A stretch of 64,000 bases of DNA from Micromonospora coxensis (GCF_900090295.1 NZ_LT607753.1:5518001-5582000), one strand, 5' to 3'. Positions 50,507 through 60,671 are shown, numbered from the stretch's first letter. Numbers and translations are program-made. Notes: a model not told the origin generated them from the sequence alone.

Positions 50507-52066
50507 ATGAGTCTGTCCGGACCACCTGCCGCGGCCCTGGCGCCCGCGGCGGTCCGCGCCCCGGCGGCCAGCGGCCGGGCCCACCTGTTCCACGCCGGCT
50601 CGGTGGAGCACTACCGCCGGGTGCTGGCCGACGGGATCGACCGGGTCGCCGGCCGGGTGGCCGCCGCCGCGACGCCGTTCACCGGCGTGACCCCCGAGCA
50701 GCTCGCGCCCCGGATCGACGGCATCGACCTGGACCGGCCGCTGGGCGACACCGGGGCGGCCCTGGACGAACTCCAGGACGTCTACCTGCGCGACGCGGTC
50801 TACTTCCACCACCCGCGCTACCTGGCCCACCTGAACTGCCCGGTGGTCATCCCCGCCCTGCTCGGCGAGGCGGTGCTCAGCGCCGTCAACTCCTCGATGG
50901 ACACCTGGGACCAGAGCGCCGGCGGCACCCTGATCGAGCGCCGGCTGATCGACTGGACGGCGCAGCGGATCGGGCTCGGGCCCGCCGCCGACGGCGTGTT
51001 CACCAGCGGCGGGACCCAGTCCAACCTGCAGGCGATGCTGCTGGCCCGCGAGGAGGCCTGCGCCCGCGCCGGGGGCTTCCCGGGACCGCGCCCGTCCCGT
51101 CCCGAGCTGCTGTCCCGGCTGCGCGTCGTCACCTCGGTGGCCGGGCACTTCAGCGTGCAGAAGGCGGCGAAGCTGCTCGGCCTCGGCGCGGACGCGGTCA
51201 TCACCGTCGCCACCGACGCCGACCGCCGGATGCGTACCGACGAACTGGCCCGCGCGATCGAACGGTGCCGGCGCGACGGGCTCGTCGTGATGGCCGTGGT
51301 GGCCACGGCCGGCACCACCGACTTCGGCAGCATCGACCCGCTGCCGGCGATCGCCGACGTCTGCGCGGCGGCCGGCGTGTGGCTGCACGTCGACGCCGCG
51401 TACGGCTGCGGCCTGCTGGTCTCGCCGACCCGGCGGCACCTGCTCGACGGCGTCGAGCGGGCCGACTCGGTCACCGTCGACTACCACAAGTCGTTCTTCC
51501 AGCCGGTCAGCTCCAGCGCCCTGCTGGTGCGCGAGGCCCGGGTGCTGCGGCACGCCACCTGGCACGCCGACTACCTCAACCCGGCCCGGGCCGTCGCGCA
51601 GCGCATCCCCAACCAGGTCGACAAGAGCATCCAGACCACCCGTCGGTTCGACGCCCTGAAGCTCTGGCTGACCCTGCGCATCATGGGTCCCGAGTCGATC
51701 GGCGCGCTCTTCGACGAGGTCGTCGACCGCGCCGACGCCGCCTGGCGGCTGCTCACCGAGGACCCCCGCTTCGAGGTGGTGACCCGCTCGCAGTTGAGCA
51801 CCGTGGTCTTCCGCTACCTGCCGACCGGCGTCGGCCGGCGGCTCGTCGACGACGCCAACCTGTACGCCCGCGAGGCCCTCGCGGCGTCCGGGGCCGCCCT
51901 CGTCGCCGGCACCACCGTCGACGGCGCGCACTACCTCAAGTTCACCCTGCTCAACCCCGAGACCACCGTGGACGACGTCGCCCACGTGCGCGATCTCGTC
52001 GCCGAACACGCCGGCTGGTACGTGCGGACCCGCACGGCCGGCGAACTGTCCTGTCCCGTCGGCTGA
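50507..52066 (+). CDS. desA: Lysine decarboxylase of desferrioxamine biosynthesis
   Basis: 519 residues, PLP-dependent group II decarboxylase. TSGGTQSNLQAMLLAREEAC binds the cofactor phosphate, GLVVMAVVATAGTTDFGSID and HVDAAYGCGLLVSP surround the pyridine ring, and SVTVDYHKSFFQPVSSSALL holds the Schiff-base lysine (about residue 327). It makes cadaverine from lysine, the first step. GAGG precedes the ATG by about 6 nt. It heads the desABCD operon 84 bases behind the strong iron box. Confidence 0.95.
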   Translation: MSLSGPPAAALAPAAVRAPAASGRAHLFHAGSVEHYRRVLADGIDRVAGRVAAAATPFTGVTPEQLAPRIDGIDLDRPLGDTGAALDELQDVYLRDAVYFHHPRYLAHLNCPVVIPALLGEAVLSAVNSSMDTWDQSAGGTLIERRLIDWTAQRIGLGPAADGVFTSGGTQSNLQAMLLAREEACARAGGFPGPRPSRPELLSRLRVVTSVAGHFSVQKAAKLLGLGADAVITVATDADRRMRTDELARAIERCRRDGLVVMAVVATAGTTDFGSIDPLPAIADVCAAAGVWLHVDAAYGCGLLVSPTRRHLLDGVERADSVTVDYHKSFFQPVSSSALLVREARVLRHATWHADYLNPARAVAQRIPNQVDKSIQTTRRFDALKLWLTLRIMGPESIGALFDEVVDRADAAWRLLTEDPRFEVVTRSQLSTVVFRYLPTGVGRRLVDDANLYAREALAASGAALVAGTTVDGAHYLKFTLLNPETTVDDVAHVRDLVAEHAGWYVRTRTAGELSCPVG

Positions 52067-52084
52067 CCGCACCTGGAGATCCCC

Positions 52085-53377
52085 GTGTCGACCCACGACT
52101 TCATCGCCGTCGGGCTGGGCCCGTACAACCTCGGCCTGGCCTGCCTCACCGAGCCGATCGGCGACCTCGACGGCCTGTTCCTGGAGGCGCGCGACGCCTT
52201 CGACTGGCACCCCGGCATGCTGCTGGAGTCGACCCACCTGCAGACGCCGTTCATCGCCGACCTGGTCACGCTGGCCGACCCGACCTCCCCGTACTCCTTC
52301 CTGAACTACCTCAAGGAGTCCGGCCGGCTCTACCCGTTCTACATCCGGGAGAACTTCTTCCCGCTGCGCGCCGAGTACAACGACTACTGCCGCTGGGCCG
52401 CCGCGAAACTGCCCGGCGTGCGCTTCGGCCACCAGGTCACCGCCATCGAGTACGACCCCGGCGACGAGCGGTACGTCGTGCACGCCACGGTGGCCGGCGA
52501 CCGGGTGACCCACCGTGCCCGGCACCTGGTGCTCGGCACCGGCACCCCGCCGCACCTGCCCGAGGCGTGCCGGGGGCTGGGCGGCGACCTGATCCACAAC
52601 TCGCGGTACCGGGAACACCGGGCGGCGCTGCGGGCCAAGCGCCGTATCACCGTGGTCGGCAGCGGGCAGAGCGCGGCCGAGATCTACCACGACCTGCTCG
52701 CCGACATCGACACGTACGGCTACCAGCTCACCTGGGTGACCCGCTCGCCGCGGTTCTTCCCGCTGGAGTACACCAAGCTCACCCTGGAGATGACCTCCCC
52801 GGACTACGTGGACTACTTCCACGCCCTGCCCGAGCCGACCCGCTACCGGCTGGAGTCGGCGCAGAAGGGCCTGTTCAAGGGGATCAACGCCGACCTGATC
52901 AACGCGATCTACGACCTGCTGTACGCCAAGAACGTGGCCGGTCCGGTGCCGACCCGGCTGATGACCAACACCACGCTGCGCACCGCCGCGTACGACGCGT
53001 CGACCGGGACGTACACCCTCGGGCTGCGGCACGAGGAGCAGGGCCGCGACTTCACCCTGGACACCGAGGGGCTGATCCTGGCGACCGGCTACCACTACCA
53101 GGCGCCCGAGTTCCTGACCCCGATCCGGGACCGGCTCCGCTGGGACTCCCACGGCCGCTTCGACGTCGCCCGCAACTACAGCGTCGACCACACCGGCCGG
53201 GGCGTCTTCCTCCAGAACGCCGCCACCCACGCGCACAGCGTCACCTCGCCCGACCTGGGCATGGGCCCGTACCGCAACTCGTGGATCATCCGGGAGCTGA
53301 CCGGACGGGAGCACTACCCGATCGAGACGCGCATCGCCTTCCAGGAGTTCGGTGTGCCGGCCGGGACGGCCTCGTGA
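52085..53377 (+). CDS. desB: Cadaverine N-monooxygenase
   Basis: 430 residues of the lysine/ornithine N-hydroxylase family. FAD motif [16 protein letters not shown] at the N-terminus; NADPH motif [18 protein letters not shown] (about residue 193); [20 protein letters not shown] and the C-terminal [12 protein letters not shown] are diagnostic. It makes N-hydroxycadaverine. GTG start 18 bases after desA with CTGGAG before it; its own stop overlaps the desC start (GTGA). Confidence 0.95.
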   Translation: MSTHDFIAVGLGPYNLGLACLTEPIGDLDGLFLEARDAFDWHPGMLLESTHLQTPFIADLVTLADPTSPYSFLNYLKESGRLYPFYIRENFFPLRAEYNDYCRWAAAKLPGVRFGHQVTAIEYDPGDERYVVHATVAGDRVTHRARHLVLGTGTPPHLPEACRGLGGDLIHNSRYREHRAALRAKRRITVVGSGQSAAEIYHDLLADIDTYGYQLTWVTRSPRFFPLEYTKLTLEMTSPDYVDYFHALPEPTRYRLESAQKGLFKGINADLINAIYDLLYAKNVAGPVPTRLMTNTTLRTAAYDASTGTYTLGLRHEEQGRDFTLDTEGLILATGYHYQAPEFLTPIRDRLRWDSHGRFDVARNYSVDHTGRGVFLQNAATHAHSVTSPDLGMGPYRNSWIIRELTGREHYPIETRIAFQEFGVPAGTAS

Positions 53378-53949
53378 CCGCGCCGACCTTCCGTCGCGTC
53401 GACGAGCGGCTCGGGGAGTTCACCCTGCGTCCGCTCGACCCGGACGGCGACGCGGCGCTGCTGCACCGCTGGGTCACCCACCCCAAGGCCGCGTTCTGGA
53501 TGATGCAGGACGCCGACGTGGCCCGGGTCGCCGAGGCGTACCGGCGCATCGCCGCGCACCCGCACCACGACGCCTTCCTCGGCGCCTGGCGCGGCCGGCC
53601 GACGTTCCTCGCCGAGCGGTACGACCCCGCCCACGTCGAACTCGTCGGCCGGTACGCCCACGCCGACGGCGACGTCGGCATGCACTTCCTGTGCGCGCCG
53701 ACCGACACGCCCGTGCCCGGCTTCACCCGCGCGGTCATCACCACCGTGCTGGCCTGGCTCTTCGCCGACCCCGCCACTCGCCGGGTCGTGGTGGAGCCGG
53801 ACGTGCGCAACACCGCCGTGCACGCGCTCAACGCGGCCGTCGGCTTCACCGTCGTCGGCCCGATCCGCAAGCCGGAGAAGGACGCCCTGCTCAGCGTCTG
53901 CACCCGCGACCAGTTCCGGACCGCCACCCGAGGAGCCGTGCCCGCGTGA
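53374..53949 (+). CDS. desC: N-hydroxycadaverine acyltransferase
   Basis: 191 residues, AlcB/IucB-type [44 protein letters not shown] and [20 protein letters not shown] are characteristic. It acylates N-hydroxycadaverine with succinyl-CoA or acetyl-CoA, giving the monomers that DesD joins. It is coupled to desB and desD by GTGA overlaps on both sides. Compare with the paralogue at 45696-46253. Confidence 0.94.
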   Translation: MTAPTFRRVDERLGEFTLRPLDPDGDAALLHRWVTHPKAAFWMMQDADVARVAEAYRRIAAHPHHDAFLGAWRGRPTFLAERYDPAHVELVGRYAHADGDVGMHFLCAPTDTPVPGFTRAVITTVLAWLFADPATRRVVVEPDVRNTAVHALNAAVGFTVVGPIRKPEKDALLSVCTRDQFRTATRGAVPA

Positions 53950-55730
53950 ACGCGACCGCATCCGTGGACCACCTGAACCCGCCGCGCTGGGACGCGGCCA
54001 ACCGGCTGCTGGTCCGCAAGGCGCTGGCGGAGTTCGCCCACGAGCGCCTGATCGTCCCCGAGCCGCTGGGCGCCGACCGCTACCGGGTCCGCAGCGACGA
54101 CGGCACGGTCGAGTACCGGTTCAGCGCCCGCCGCTTCGCCCTCGACCACTGGCAGGTCGACGCCGCCGGCATCACCCGGCACGCCGGGGGACGCGAGCTG
54201 CCCCTCGACGCCGTCGACCTCTGCCTGGAGCTGCGCGGCGCGCTCGGCCTCTCCGACGAGGTGCTGCCGGTCTACCTGGAGGAGATCAGCTCGACCCTGG
54301 CCGGGACCGCGTACAAGCTCGGCAAGCCGGAGGTGGCCGCCGCCGACCTGGTCAAGGCGGAGTTCCAGGAGATCGAGACGCAGATGACCGAGGGCCACCC
54401 CTGCTTCGTGGCCAACAACGGCCGGATCGGCTTCGGGGTGCACGAGTACCACCGGTACGCCCCGGAGGCCGCCCGGCCGGTACGGCTGCTCTGGCTGGCC
54501 GCGCACCGCGACCACGCCACCTTCAGCAGCTCCGCCGACCTGGACCACGACACGCTGCTGGGGGCCGAACTGGGCGCGGACACCCTCGCCGGCTTCGCGC
54601 GCACCCTCACCGGCCTCGGCCTCGACCCGGCCGACTACCTGCTTATCCCGGTGCACCCCTGGCAGTGGTGGAACAAGCTCGCGGTCAGCTTCGCCGGCGA
54701 GATCGCCCGGCGCCGGCTGGTGTGCCTCGGCGAGGGGCCGGACGAGTACCTCGCCCAGCAGTCGATCCGCACCTTCTTCAACGTCACCGACCCGACCCGG
54801 CACTACGTCAAGACCGCCCTGTCGGTGCTGAACATGGGCTTCATGCGGGGCTTGTCCGCCGCGTACATGGAGAACACCCCGGCCATCAACGACTGGCTCG
54901 CCGACCTCGTCGCCACCGACCCGGTGTTCCGGCGCACCCGGCTGTCGATCATCCGGGAGCGGGCCGCCGTCGGGTACCGCCACCGCCAGTACGAGGCGGC
55001 GACCGACCGGTACTCCCCGTACCGCAAGATGCTGGCGGCGTTGTGGCGGGAGAGCCCGGTCCCCGGTCTGGAGCCGGGCCGGCGGCTGGCGACCATGGCG
55101 TCGCTGCTGCACGTCGACCGGGCCGGCCGCTCGTTCGCCGGCGCGCTGGTCGCCCGGTCCGGGCTGGCCCCGCAGGTGTGGTTGCGCCGCTACCTCGACG
55201 CCTACCTGGTCCCCCTGCTGCACAGCCTCTACGCCCACGACCTGGCCTTCATGCCGCACGGGGAGAACGTCATCCTCGTCCTGCACGACGGGGTGGTCGA
55301 GCGGGTGATCTTCAAGGACATCGCCGAGGAGATCGCGGTGCTGGACCCGGAGGCCGACCTGCCCGAGCCGGTACGCCGGATCCGGGTCGCCGTGCCCGAG
55401 GACGAGAAGATCCTGTCGATCTTCACCGACGTCGTCGACTGCTTCCTGCGCCACCTCAACGCCATCCTGGTCACTGAGGGCGTCCTCGACGAGGACACGT
55501 TCTGGCGCACCGTCGCCGCGACCGCCTCCGACTACGCCGACAGCGTCCCGCACCTGGCCGACCGGCTGCGCCGCTACGACCTGTTCGCCGCCGAGTTCCC
55601 GCTGTCGTGCCTCAACCGGCTGCAACTGCGCAACAACCGGCAGATGGTCGACCTCGCCGACCCGTCGGCCGCGCTCCAGTTCGTCGGCACGCTGGCCAAC
55701 CCGCTCGCCCGCTTCGCCCCGCAGCGGTGA
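53946..55730 (+). CDS. desD: NIS synthetase, desferrioxamine-assembling
   Basis: 594 residues, IucA/IucC family. GHPCFVANNGRIGFGVHEYH and LIPVHPWQWWNKLAVSFAGE form the ATP and acyl sites; FNVTDPTRHYVKTALSVLNM and FMPHGENVILVLHDGVVERV are the conserved C-terminal part. It uses ATP to condense N-hydroxy-N-succinylcadaverine units and cyclise them to ferrioxamine E-type products. GTG start overlapping desC; its own stop overlaps the MFS start (GTGA). Confidence 0.96.
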   Translation: MNATASVDHLNPPRWDAANRLLVRKALAEFAHERLIVPEPLGADRYRVRSDDGTVEYRFSARRFALDHWQVDAAGITRHAGGRELPLDAVDLCLELRGALGLSDEVLPVYLEEISSTLAGTAYKLGKPEVAAADLVKAEFQEIETQMTEGHPCFVANNGRIGFGVHEYHRYAPEAARPVRLLWLAAHRDHATFSSSADLDHDTLLGAELGADTLAGFARTLTGLGLDPADYLLIPVHPWQWWNKLAVSFAGEIARRRLVCLGEGPDEYLAQQSIRTFFNVTDPTRHYVKTALSVLNMGFMRGLSAAYMENTPAINDWLADLVATDPVFRRTRLSIIRERAAVGYRHRQYEAATDRYSPYRKMLAALWRESPVPGLEPGRRLATMASLLHVDRAGRSFAGALVARSGLAPQVWLRRYLDAYLVPLLHSLYAHDLAFMPHGENVILVLHDGVVERVIFKDIAEEIAVLDPEADLPEPVRRIRVAVPEDEKILSIFTDVVDCFLRHLNAILVTEGVLDEDTFWRTVAATASDYADSVPHLADRLRRYDLFAAEFPLSCLNRLQLRNNRQMVDLADPSAALQFVGTLANPLARFAPQR

Positions 55731-57226
55731 GCGCCACCGCCCCGCCGGCCGTACGGGCGAACGGGCCGGCGGCGCCGGTGCGGCACCGCTGGCTGATCCT
55801 GGCGGTGCTCTGCCTCGCCCAGGTGACCGTGGTGCTGGACAACACCGTGCTGACCGTGGCGATCCCGGTGCTCACCACCGAACTCGACGCCACCACCGCC
55901 GACGTCCAGTGGATGATCAACGCGTACGCCCTGGTGCTCTGCGGCCTGCTGCTCAGCGCCGGCAGCGCCGCCGACCGGTACGGCCGCCGCCGGATGCTGC
56001 TGGCCGGGCTGGTCCTGTTCGGGGCCGGCTCGCTCGCCGCCGGGCTGGCCCGCACCGGCGGCCAGTTGATCGCGGCCCGGGCCGGCATGGGCGTCGGCGG
56101 GGCGCTGCTGGTCACCGCCACCCTCGCGGTGGCGATGCAGGTCTTCCACGGGGCGGACCGACAGCGGGCGATCGGCCTCTGGGCGGCGACCAGCGCACTG
56201 GGGTTCGCCGCCGGCCCGCCGGTCGGCGGGGCCATCCTGGCCCACCTGCCGTGGCAGGCCGTCTTCCTGGTCAACCTGCCGGTGGTGCTGGTCTGCCTGC
56301 TGGCGGTCCGGGCGCTGGTCCCGGAGTCGCGCGAGGAGCGCGCTGGCCGTCCGGACCTCGGCGGCGTGCTGCTCTCCACGGCCGGGCTGACCGGGATCGT
56401 CTGGGCGATCATCGCCGGGCCGGACCTGGGGTGGCGCGCTCCGGCGGTGCTCGGCGCGGCCGGCGGCGGGATCGTGCTGCTGGCGGGCTTCGTGCTGTGG
56501 GAGCGGCGGATCCCCGATCCGATGCTGGACATGGACCTGTTCCGGCACCGGCGGTTCGTCGGCGCGGTCAGCGGGGTCGTGCTGATCACCTTCGGGGCCA
56601 CCGGGGCGCTGTTCCTGCTCACCCAGCACCTGCAGTTCGTCCGCGGCTACACCGCCTGGGAGGCCGGCCTGCGGATGGTGCCCTTCGCGCTCTCCATCGT
56701 GCTGCTCAACGTCGCCGGCGTCGCCGCCGCGCTGATCCGCCGGCTGGGGGTGCCGGCCGCGATCGCGGTCGGCATGGTGCTGCTGGCCGCCGGGCTCACG
56801 TTGGTCACCCACGCGCCGGGGGACGGCTATCCGGTGCTGCTCGCCGGGCTGCTGGTGATGGGCGCCGGCTGTGCGCTGGCCAATCCGGCGATCGTGGAGG
56901 CGGTGCTGAGCGCGATCCCGGCGGAGAAGGCCGGCGCCGGGGCCGGGGTGGACGGCACCATGACCGAACTCGGCGGCAGCCTCGGTATCGCCGTGCTGGG
57001 CGCGGTGCTCAACGCCCGGTTCGGCGCGCTGCTGCCGGCCGCGCTGGCCGGCGCCGGGTCGTTCCCGGCGGCGCTGGCCGCCGCCCGCACCGAGGAGGAA
57101 CGCGGGCTCGTCTCCGACGCCTTCCGGGTGGCGCTGGAGACCGGGCAGACGGTCGGCGCGGTCGCCGTCCTCGTCGGCGGACTCGTCGCGGCCGGACTGA
57201 TCCACCGCGCCGAGCGCGCCGCCTGA
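55727..57226 (+). CDS. MFS exporter, DHA2 family (14 membrane segments)
   Basis: 499 residues with about 14 hydrophobic segments. Typical DHA2 signatures: LAQVTVVLDNTVLTVAIPVL (first segment with the D/N motif), LLSAGSAADRYGRRRMLLAG (motif A) and VHP-like LWAATSALGFAAGPPVGGAI (motif C). The overlap with desD places it last in the des operon, so export of the finished desferrioxamine is its most likely job. I found no separate promoter before it. Confidence 0.9.
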   Translation: MSATAPPAVRANGPAAPVRHRWLILAVLCLAQVTVVLDNTVLTVAIPVLTTELDATTADVQWMINAYALVLCGLLLSAGSAADRYGRRRMLLAGLVLFGAGSLAAGLARTGGQLIAARAGMGVGGALLVTATLAVAMQVFHGADRQRAIGLWAATSALGFAAGPPVGGAILAHLPWQAVFLVNLPVVLVCLLAVRALVPESREERAGRPDLGGVLLSTAGLTGIVWAIIAGPDLGWRAPAVLGAAGGGIVLLAGFVLWERRIPDPMLDMDLFRHRRFVGAVSGVVLITFGATGALFLLTQHLQFVRGYTAWEAGLRMVPFALSIVLLNVAGVAAALIRRLGVPAAIAVGMVLLAAGLTLVTHAPGDGYPVLLAGLLVMGAGCALANPAIVEAVLSAIPAEKAGAGAGVDGTMTELGGSLGIAVLGAVLNARFGALLPAALAGAGSFPAALAAARTEEERGLVSDAFRVALETGQTVGAVAVLVGGLVAAGLIHRAERAA

Positions 57227-57295
57227 TCCGCCGCCCGCGCCTGCGCGCCGAGCCCCTCGAACGGCCGTGCGTGCCCGCTGGGCCGGTCCGCGGTG

Positions 57296-57343
57296 TGCGG
57301 CATGTCGCGGTGTCCCGAGCGGAGGACACCGCGACATGCCGCA
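57296..57343. terminator. 20-base perfect hairpin after the des operon
   Basis: TGCGGCATGTCGCGGTGTCC (57296-57315) pairs perfectly with 57324-57343 around an 8-base loop. It lies between the MFS exporter and a convergent gene, 69 bases after the stop. It is probably a bidirectional terminator; its length and perfection also suit a repeated palindromic element. Confidence 0.65.
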
Positions 57344-57399
57344 AACGGAGATGAGAATGTCCGGTCCGGTCCGACCGGGCGGGGACGGGGGTCGGTGGG

Positions 57400-58047
57400 T
57401 CAGGCGGCGGTGGACCAGATGGCGCGGAAGGCGGCGGCCTCCCCGGCCAGCCAGCGCTCCACCTGGTCGGGCTTGGCGTCGGTCGGCATCCGGTGGGCCG
57501 TGCCGCGCCGCACGTCGACCAGGACCGGTTCGGCGTGCGGCAGCACCGCGTCCATGTGGCGGGCCATCAGGTGCAGGGTCGCCAGCGTCGCCTCCTCGCT
57601 CGGCGGCGTCTCGTCGAAGTGCAGGCGGACCGCCTCGGCGCGGCCGTCGGCGTACCGGACGCCGAAGTGCGGGTTGATCTTGACGGGCAGGTCGCCCAGC
57701 ATGGCGAGCGCGTCGCGGGTCTGGGCCAGCTCGACCGAGCGCGGGTCGCCGAGGGACTCCAGCCAGGCGGTCGCCCCGGGGACCAGCGCCTGGTAGAGCG
57801 GACGCCAGCGCGGCTTGACCAGATCGGCCACCTGCGCGAGGTGGGTGCCGCCGGTGTGGAAGGCGACGTCGGCCTTGAGCGCCTTGACGAACTGGCCGTG
57901 CGGGTTGAAGCCCGAGCGGCTGGCCCGCTGCTTGCGCAGCCCGCCGACGAAGGTGGCCTTGGTGGGGCCGGTGCGGTCGACGTACCGGGTGAAACCGAGG
58001 AGGGTGGCGTAGGGGGTGAGCGGGGTCGCGGAGGTGGGCGCGGTCAC
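57400..58047 (-). CDS. Conserved protein of unknown function
   Basis: 215 residues. Conserved-looking blocks are GPTKATFVGGLRKQRASRSG, FNPHGQFVKALKADVAFHTG, KPRWRPLYQALVPGATAWLE and LPVKINPHFGVRYADGRAEA. The last 30 residues (PDQVERWLAGEAAAFRAIWS) form a helix. I recognise it as a recurrent actinobacterial protein but know no function. GGGAGG lies 6 nt before the GTG at 58047 and directly abuts an ATG at 58053, so I choose the GTG. A palindrome upstream may be an operator. Confidence 0.78.
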   Translation of the reverse strand: MTAPTSATPLTPYATLLGFTRYVDRTGPTKATFVGGLRKQRASRSGFNPHGQFVKALKADVAFHTGGTHLAQVADLVKPRWRPLYQALVPGATAWLESLGDPRSVELAQTRDALAMLGDLPVKINPHFGVRYADGRAEAVRLHFDETPPSEEATLATLHLMARHMDAVLPHAEPVLVDVRRGTAHRMPTDAKPDQVERWLAGEAAAFRAIWSTAA

Positions 58048-58071
58048 GAGCATCCTCCCAGGTCAGGAACT

Positions 58072-58095
58072 CGATTAGTACATACATTCTAATCG
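58072..58095. promoter_or_regulatory. Candidate operator CGATTAG-N10-CTAATCG
   Basis: A 7-base inverted repeat with a 10-base AT-rich centre (TACATACATT) lies 24 bases before the gene starting at 58047. Its length and symmetry suit a TetR- or MarR-type site overlapping a promoter; the minus strand also offers TATGTA as a -10. No regulator gene is adjacent. Confidence 0.45.
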
Positions 58096-58121
58096 ACGGG
58101 CCTGACATCGCCCAGGGAACG

Positions 58122-58156
58122 AAAAGGGCCGACCGGGCATCCCGGACGGCCCTTTC
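58122..58156 (-). terminator. Intrinsic terminator of the Ski2-like helicase gene
   Basis: AAAGGGCCGACCGGG (58123-58137) and CCCGGACGGCCCTTT (58141-58155) pair with one mismatch and a 3-base loop. On the minus strand the stem ends in TTTT. It begins 11 bases after the helicase stop. Confidence 0.8.
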
Positions 58157-58166
58157 CGAGAAGGTC

Positions 58167-60671
58167 CTACAGCTGTCCCACGTCCGTGATCCGGACGACC
58201 GCGGCACCCGTCTCGTCGGAGGCGGCCAGGTCCACCTCGGCGCTGATGCCCCAGTCGTGGTCGCCGTCGGGGTCGTCGAGGATCTGCCGGACGGTCCACC
58301 GCTCCCGGCCCTGCTCGATCATCAGCAGCGCCGGCCCGCGCGCGTCCGGCCCCACCCCGATCGCGTCGTACGACTCGAAGTACGGCTCCAGCGCGTCGGC
58401 CCAGGCGTCGGCGTCCCAGCCGTCGGCGGCGTCCAGCTCGCCGAGCAGGTCCCAGCGGCGCAGCGCGGCCAGCTCGACCCGACGGAACAGCGCGTTGCGC
58501 ACCAGCACCCGGAAGGCCCGGGCGTTGCGGGTCACCGCCGGCGGCCGGTCGTCCAGGCTGGCGGCGACCTCCGCCACGTCGGACGGGTTGCGCAGCCGCT
58601 CCCACTCGTCGATCAGGCTGGAGTCGACCTGGCGCACCAGTTCGCCCAGCCACTCGATGAGGTCGACCAGTTCCTCGGTCTTGGCGTCCTCGGGCACGGT
58701 CTGCCGCAGCGTCTTGTACGCGTCGGCGAGGTAGCGCAGGACGAGGCCCTCCGAGCGGGACAGCCCGTAGAACTGCACGTACTCGCCGAAGGTCATCGCC
58801 CGCTCGTACATGTCCCGGACCACGGACTTGGGGGAGAGCTGGTGGTCGGCGACCCACGGGTGCCCCTGCCGGTACATCTCGTACGCGTTCTCCAGCAGCT
58901 CCGCCAGCGGCTTGGGCCAGGTCACCTCGTCGAGCAGTTCCAGCCGGGCCTCGTACTCGATGCCCTCGGCCTTCATCGCGGCGACCGCCTCGCCGCGGGC
59001 CTTGAACTGCTGTGCGGAGAGCACCTGGCGCGGGTCGTCCAGGATCGACTCGATCACCGAGAGCACGTCCAGGGCGTACGACGGCGACGCCGTGTCCAGC
59101 AGCTCGATCGTGGCCAGCGCGAGGGGGGAGAGCGGCTGGTTGAGCGCGAAGTCGAGCTGGAGGTCGACGGTGAGCCGGACCCGCCGGCCCTCCTCGTCCG
59201 GCTGGTCGAGCTGCTCGACCACGCCACCGGCCTTGAGCGCCCGGTAGATGGCGATGGCCCGGCGGATGTGCCGGCGCTGGGCGGCGCGCTCCTCGTGGTT
59301 GTCGGTGAGCAGGTGCCGCATGGCGGCGAACGCGTCGCCCGGCCGGCCGATGACGTTGAGCAGCATCGAGTGGCTGACCTGGAAGCTGGAGGTCAACGGC
59401 TCCGGCTCGGCCTCGACCAGCCGCTGGAAGGTCGGCTCGCCCCAGCCGATCGAGCCCTCCGGCGGCTTCTTCTTGACCACCTTGCGACGCTTCTTCGGGT
59501 CGTCACCGGCCTTGGCGAGCGCCTTCTCGTTCTCGATGACGTGCTCGGGGGCCTGCACGACGACCCGGCCGAGGGTGTCGAAGCCGGCCCGGCCGGCCCG
59601 GCCGGCGATCTGGTGGAACTCACGGGCCTTGAGCAGTCGGGTCCGGACACCGTCGTACTTGCTCAGGCCGGTGAAGAGCACGGTGCGGATCGGCACGTTG
59701 ATGCCGACGCCGAGGGTGTCGGTGCCGCAGATGACCTTGAGCAGGCCGGCCTGGGCCAGCGTCTCCACCAGCCGGCGGTACTTGGGCAGCATGCCGGCGT
59801 GGTGCACGCCGATGCCGTGCCGCACCAGCCGGGACAGCGTCCTGCCGAAGCCGGAGGTGAACCGGAAGTTCCCGATCGCCTCGGCGATCAGGTCCTTCTC
59901 CGCCCGGGTGCAGACGTTGACGCTCATCAGGGCCTGGGCGCGTTCCAGCGCGGCGGCCTGGGTGAAGTGCACGACGTACACCGGGGCCTGCTTGGTGGCC
60001 AGCAGCTCCTCCAGCGTCTCGTGCAGCGGCGTCATCGCGTACGAGAAGAGCAGCGGAACCGGCCGCTCGGCCGAGCGGACGACGGCGGTCGGCCGCCCGG
60101 TGCGCCGGGTCAGGTCGTCGACGAACCGGGTGGTGTCGCCGAGCGTGGCGGACATCAGGACGAACTGCGCCTGCGGCAGCTCGATCAGCGGCACCTGCCA
60201 GGCCCAGCCCCGGTCCGGCTCGGCGTAGAAGTGGAACTCGTCCATGATCACCTGACCGACGTCGGCCCGGGTGCCCTCGCGCAGGGCGAGGTTGGCCAGG
60301 ATCTCCGCGGTGCAGCAGATGATCGGGGCGTCGGCGTTGACGCTGGCGTCGCCGGTGAGCATGCCGACGTTCTCCGCGCCGAAGACCTCGCAGAGGGCGA
60401 AGAACTTCTCCGACACCAGGGCCTTGATCGGGGCGGTGTAGAAGGTCGTCCGGTCGTCGGCCAGGGCCGCGAAGTGCGCCGCGATGGCGACCAGGCTCTT
60501 GCCGGACCCGGTCGGGGTGTTCATGATCACGTTCGCGCCGGAGACGATCTCGATGACCGCCTCCTCCTGGTGGGGGTAGAGGTCGAGGCCGCGCTCCTTC
60601 GCCCAGCCGGCGAACGCGTCGAAGAGGGTGTCGGGGTCGGCGCTTCGAGGCAGCGCGGCAGTGAGAGTCAT
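58167..60671 (-). CDS. Ski2-like DEAD/DEAH-box RNA helicase with DUF3516
   Basis: 834 residues. Walker A NVIMNTPTGSGKSLVAIAAH (about residue 55), Walker B VIMDEFHFYAEPDRGWAWQV (DEFH form), QFVLMSATLGDTTRF and EFHQIAGRAGRAGFDTLGRV. A lysine-rich stretch (DDPKKRRKVVKKKPPEGSIG) follows the core. The C-terminal half matches the DUF3516 extension found in actinobacterial members. It is expected to remodel RNA, related to the Mtr4/Ski2 group. The ATG at 60671 follows GGGAG. It has its own terminator. Confidence 0.92.
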   Translation of the reverse strand: MTLTAALPRSADPDTLFDAFAGWAKERGLDLYPHQEEAVIEIVSGANVIMNTPTGSGKSLVAIAAHFAALADDRTTFYTAPIKALVSEKFFALCEVFGAENVGMLTGDASVNADAPIICCTAEILANLALREGTRADVGQVIMDEFHFYAEPDRGWAWQVPLIELPQAQFVLMSATLGDTTRFVDDLTRRTGRPTAVVRSAERPVPLLFSYAMTPLHETLEELLATKQAPVYVVHFTQAAALERAQALMSVNVCTRAEKDLIAEAIGNFRFTSGFGRTLSRLVRHGIGVHHAGMLPKYRRLVETLAQAGLLKVICGTDTLGVGINVPIRTVLFTGLSKYDGVRTRLLKAREFHQIAGRAGRAGFDTLGRVVVQAPEHVIENEKALAKAGDDPKKRRKVVKKKPPEGSIGWGEPTFQRLVEAEPEPLTSSFQVSHSMLLNVIGRPGDAFAAMRHLLTDNHEERAAQRRHIRRAIAIYRALKAGGVVEQLDQPDEEGRRVRLTVDLQLDFALNQPLSPLALATIELLDTASPSYALDVLSVIESILDDPRQVLSAQQFKARGEAVAAMKAEGIEYEARLELLDEVTWPKPLAELLENAYEMYRQGHPWVADHQLSPKSVVRDMYERAMTFGEYVQFYGLSRSEGLVLRYLADAYKTLRQTVPEDAKTEELVDLIEWLGELVRQVDSSLIDEWERLRNPSDVAEVAASLDDRPPAVTRNARAFRVLVRNALFRRVELAALRRWDLLGELDAADGWDADAWADALEPYFESYDAIGVGPDARGPALLMIEQGRERWTVRQILDDPDGDHDWGISAEVDLAASDETGAAVVRITDVGQL

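Noticed and set aside
50150..53314. Very long open frame antisense to desA/desB
   Set aside because: Shadow frame; the sense genes are unmistakable and no known domain appears antisense.
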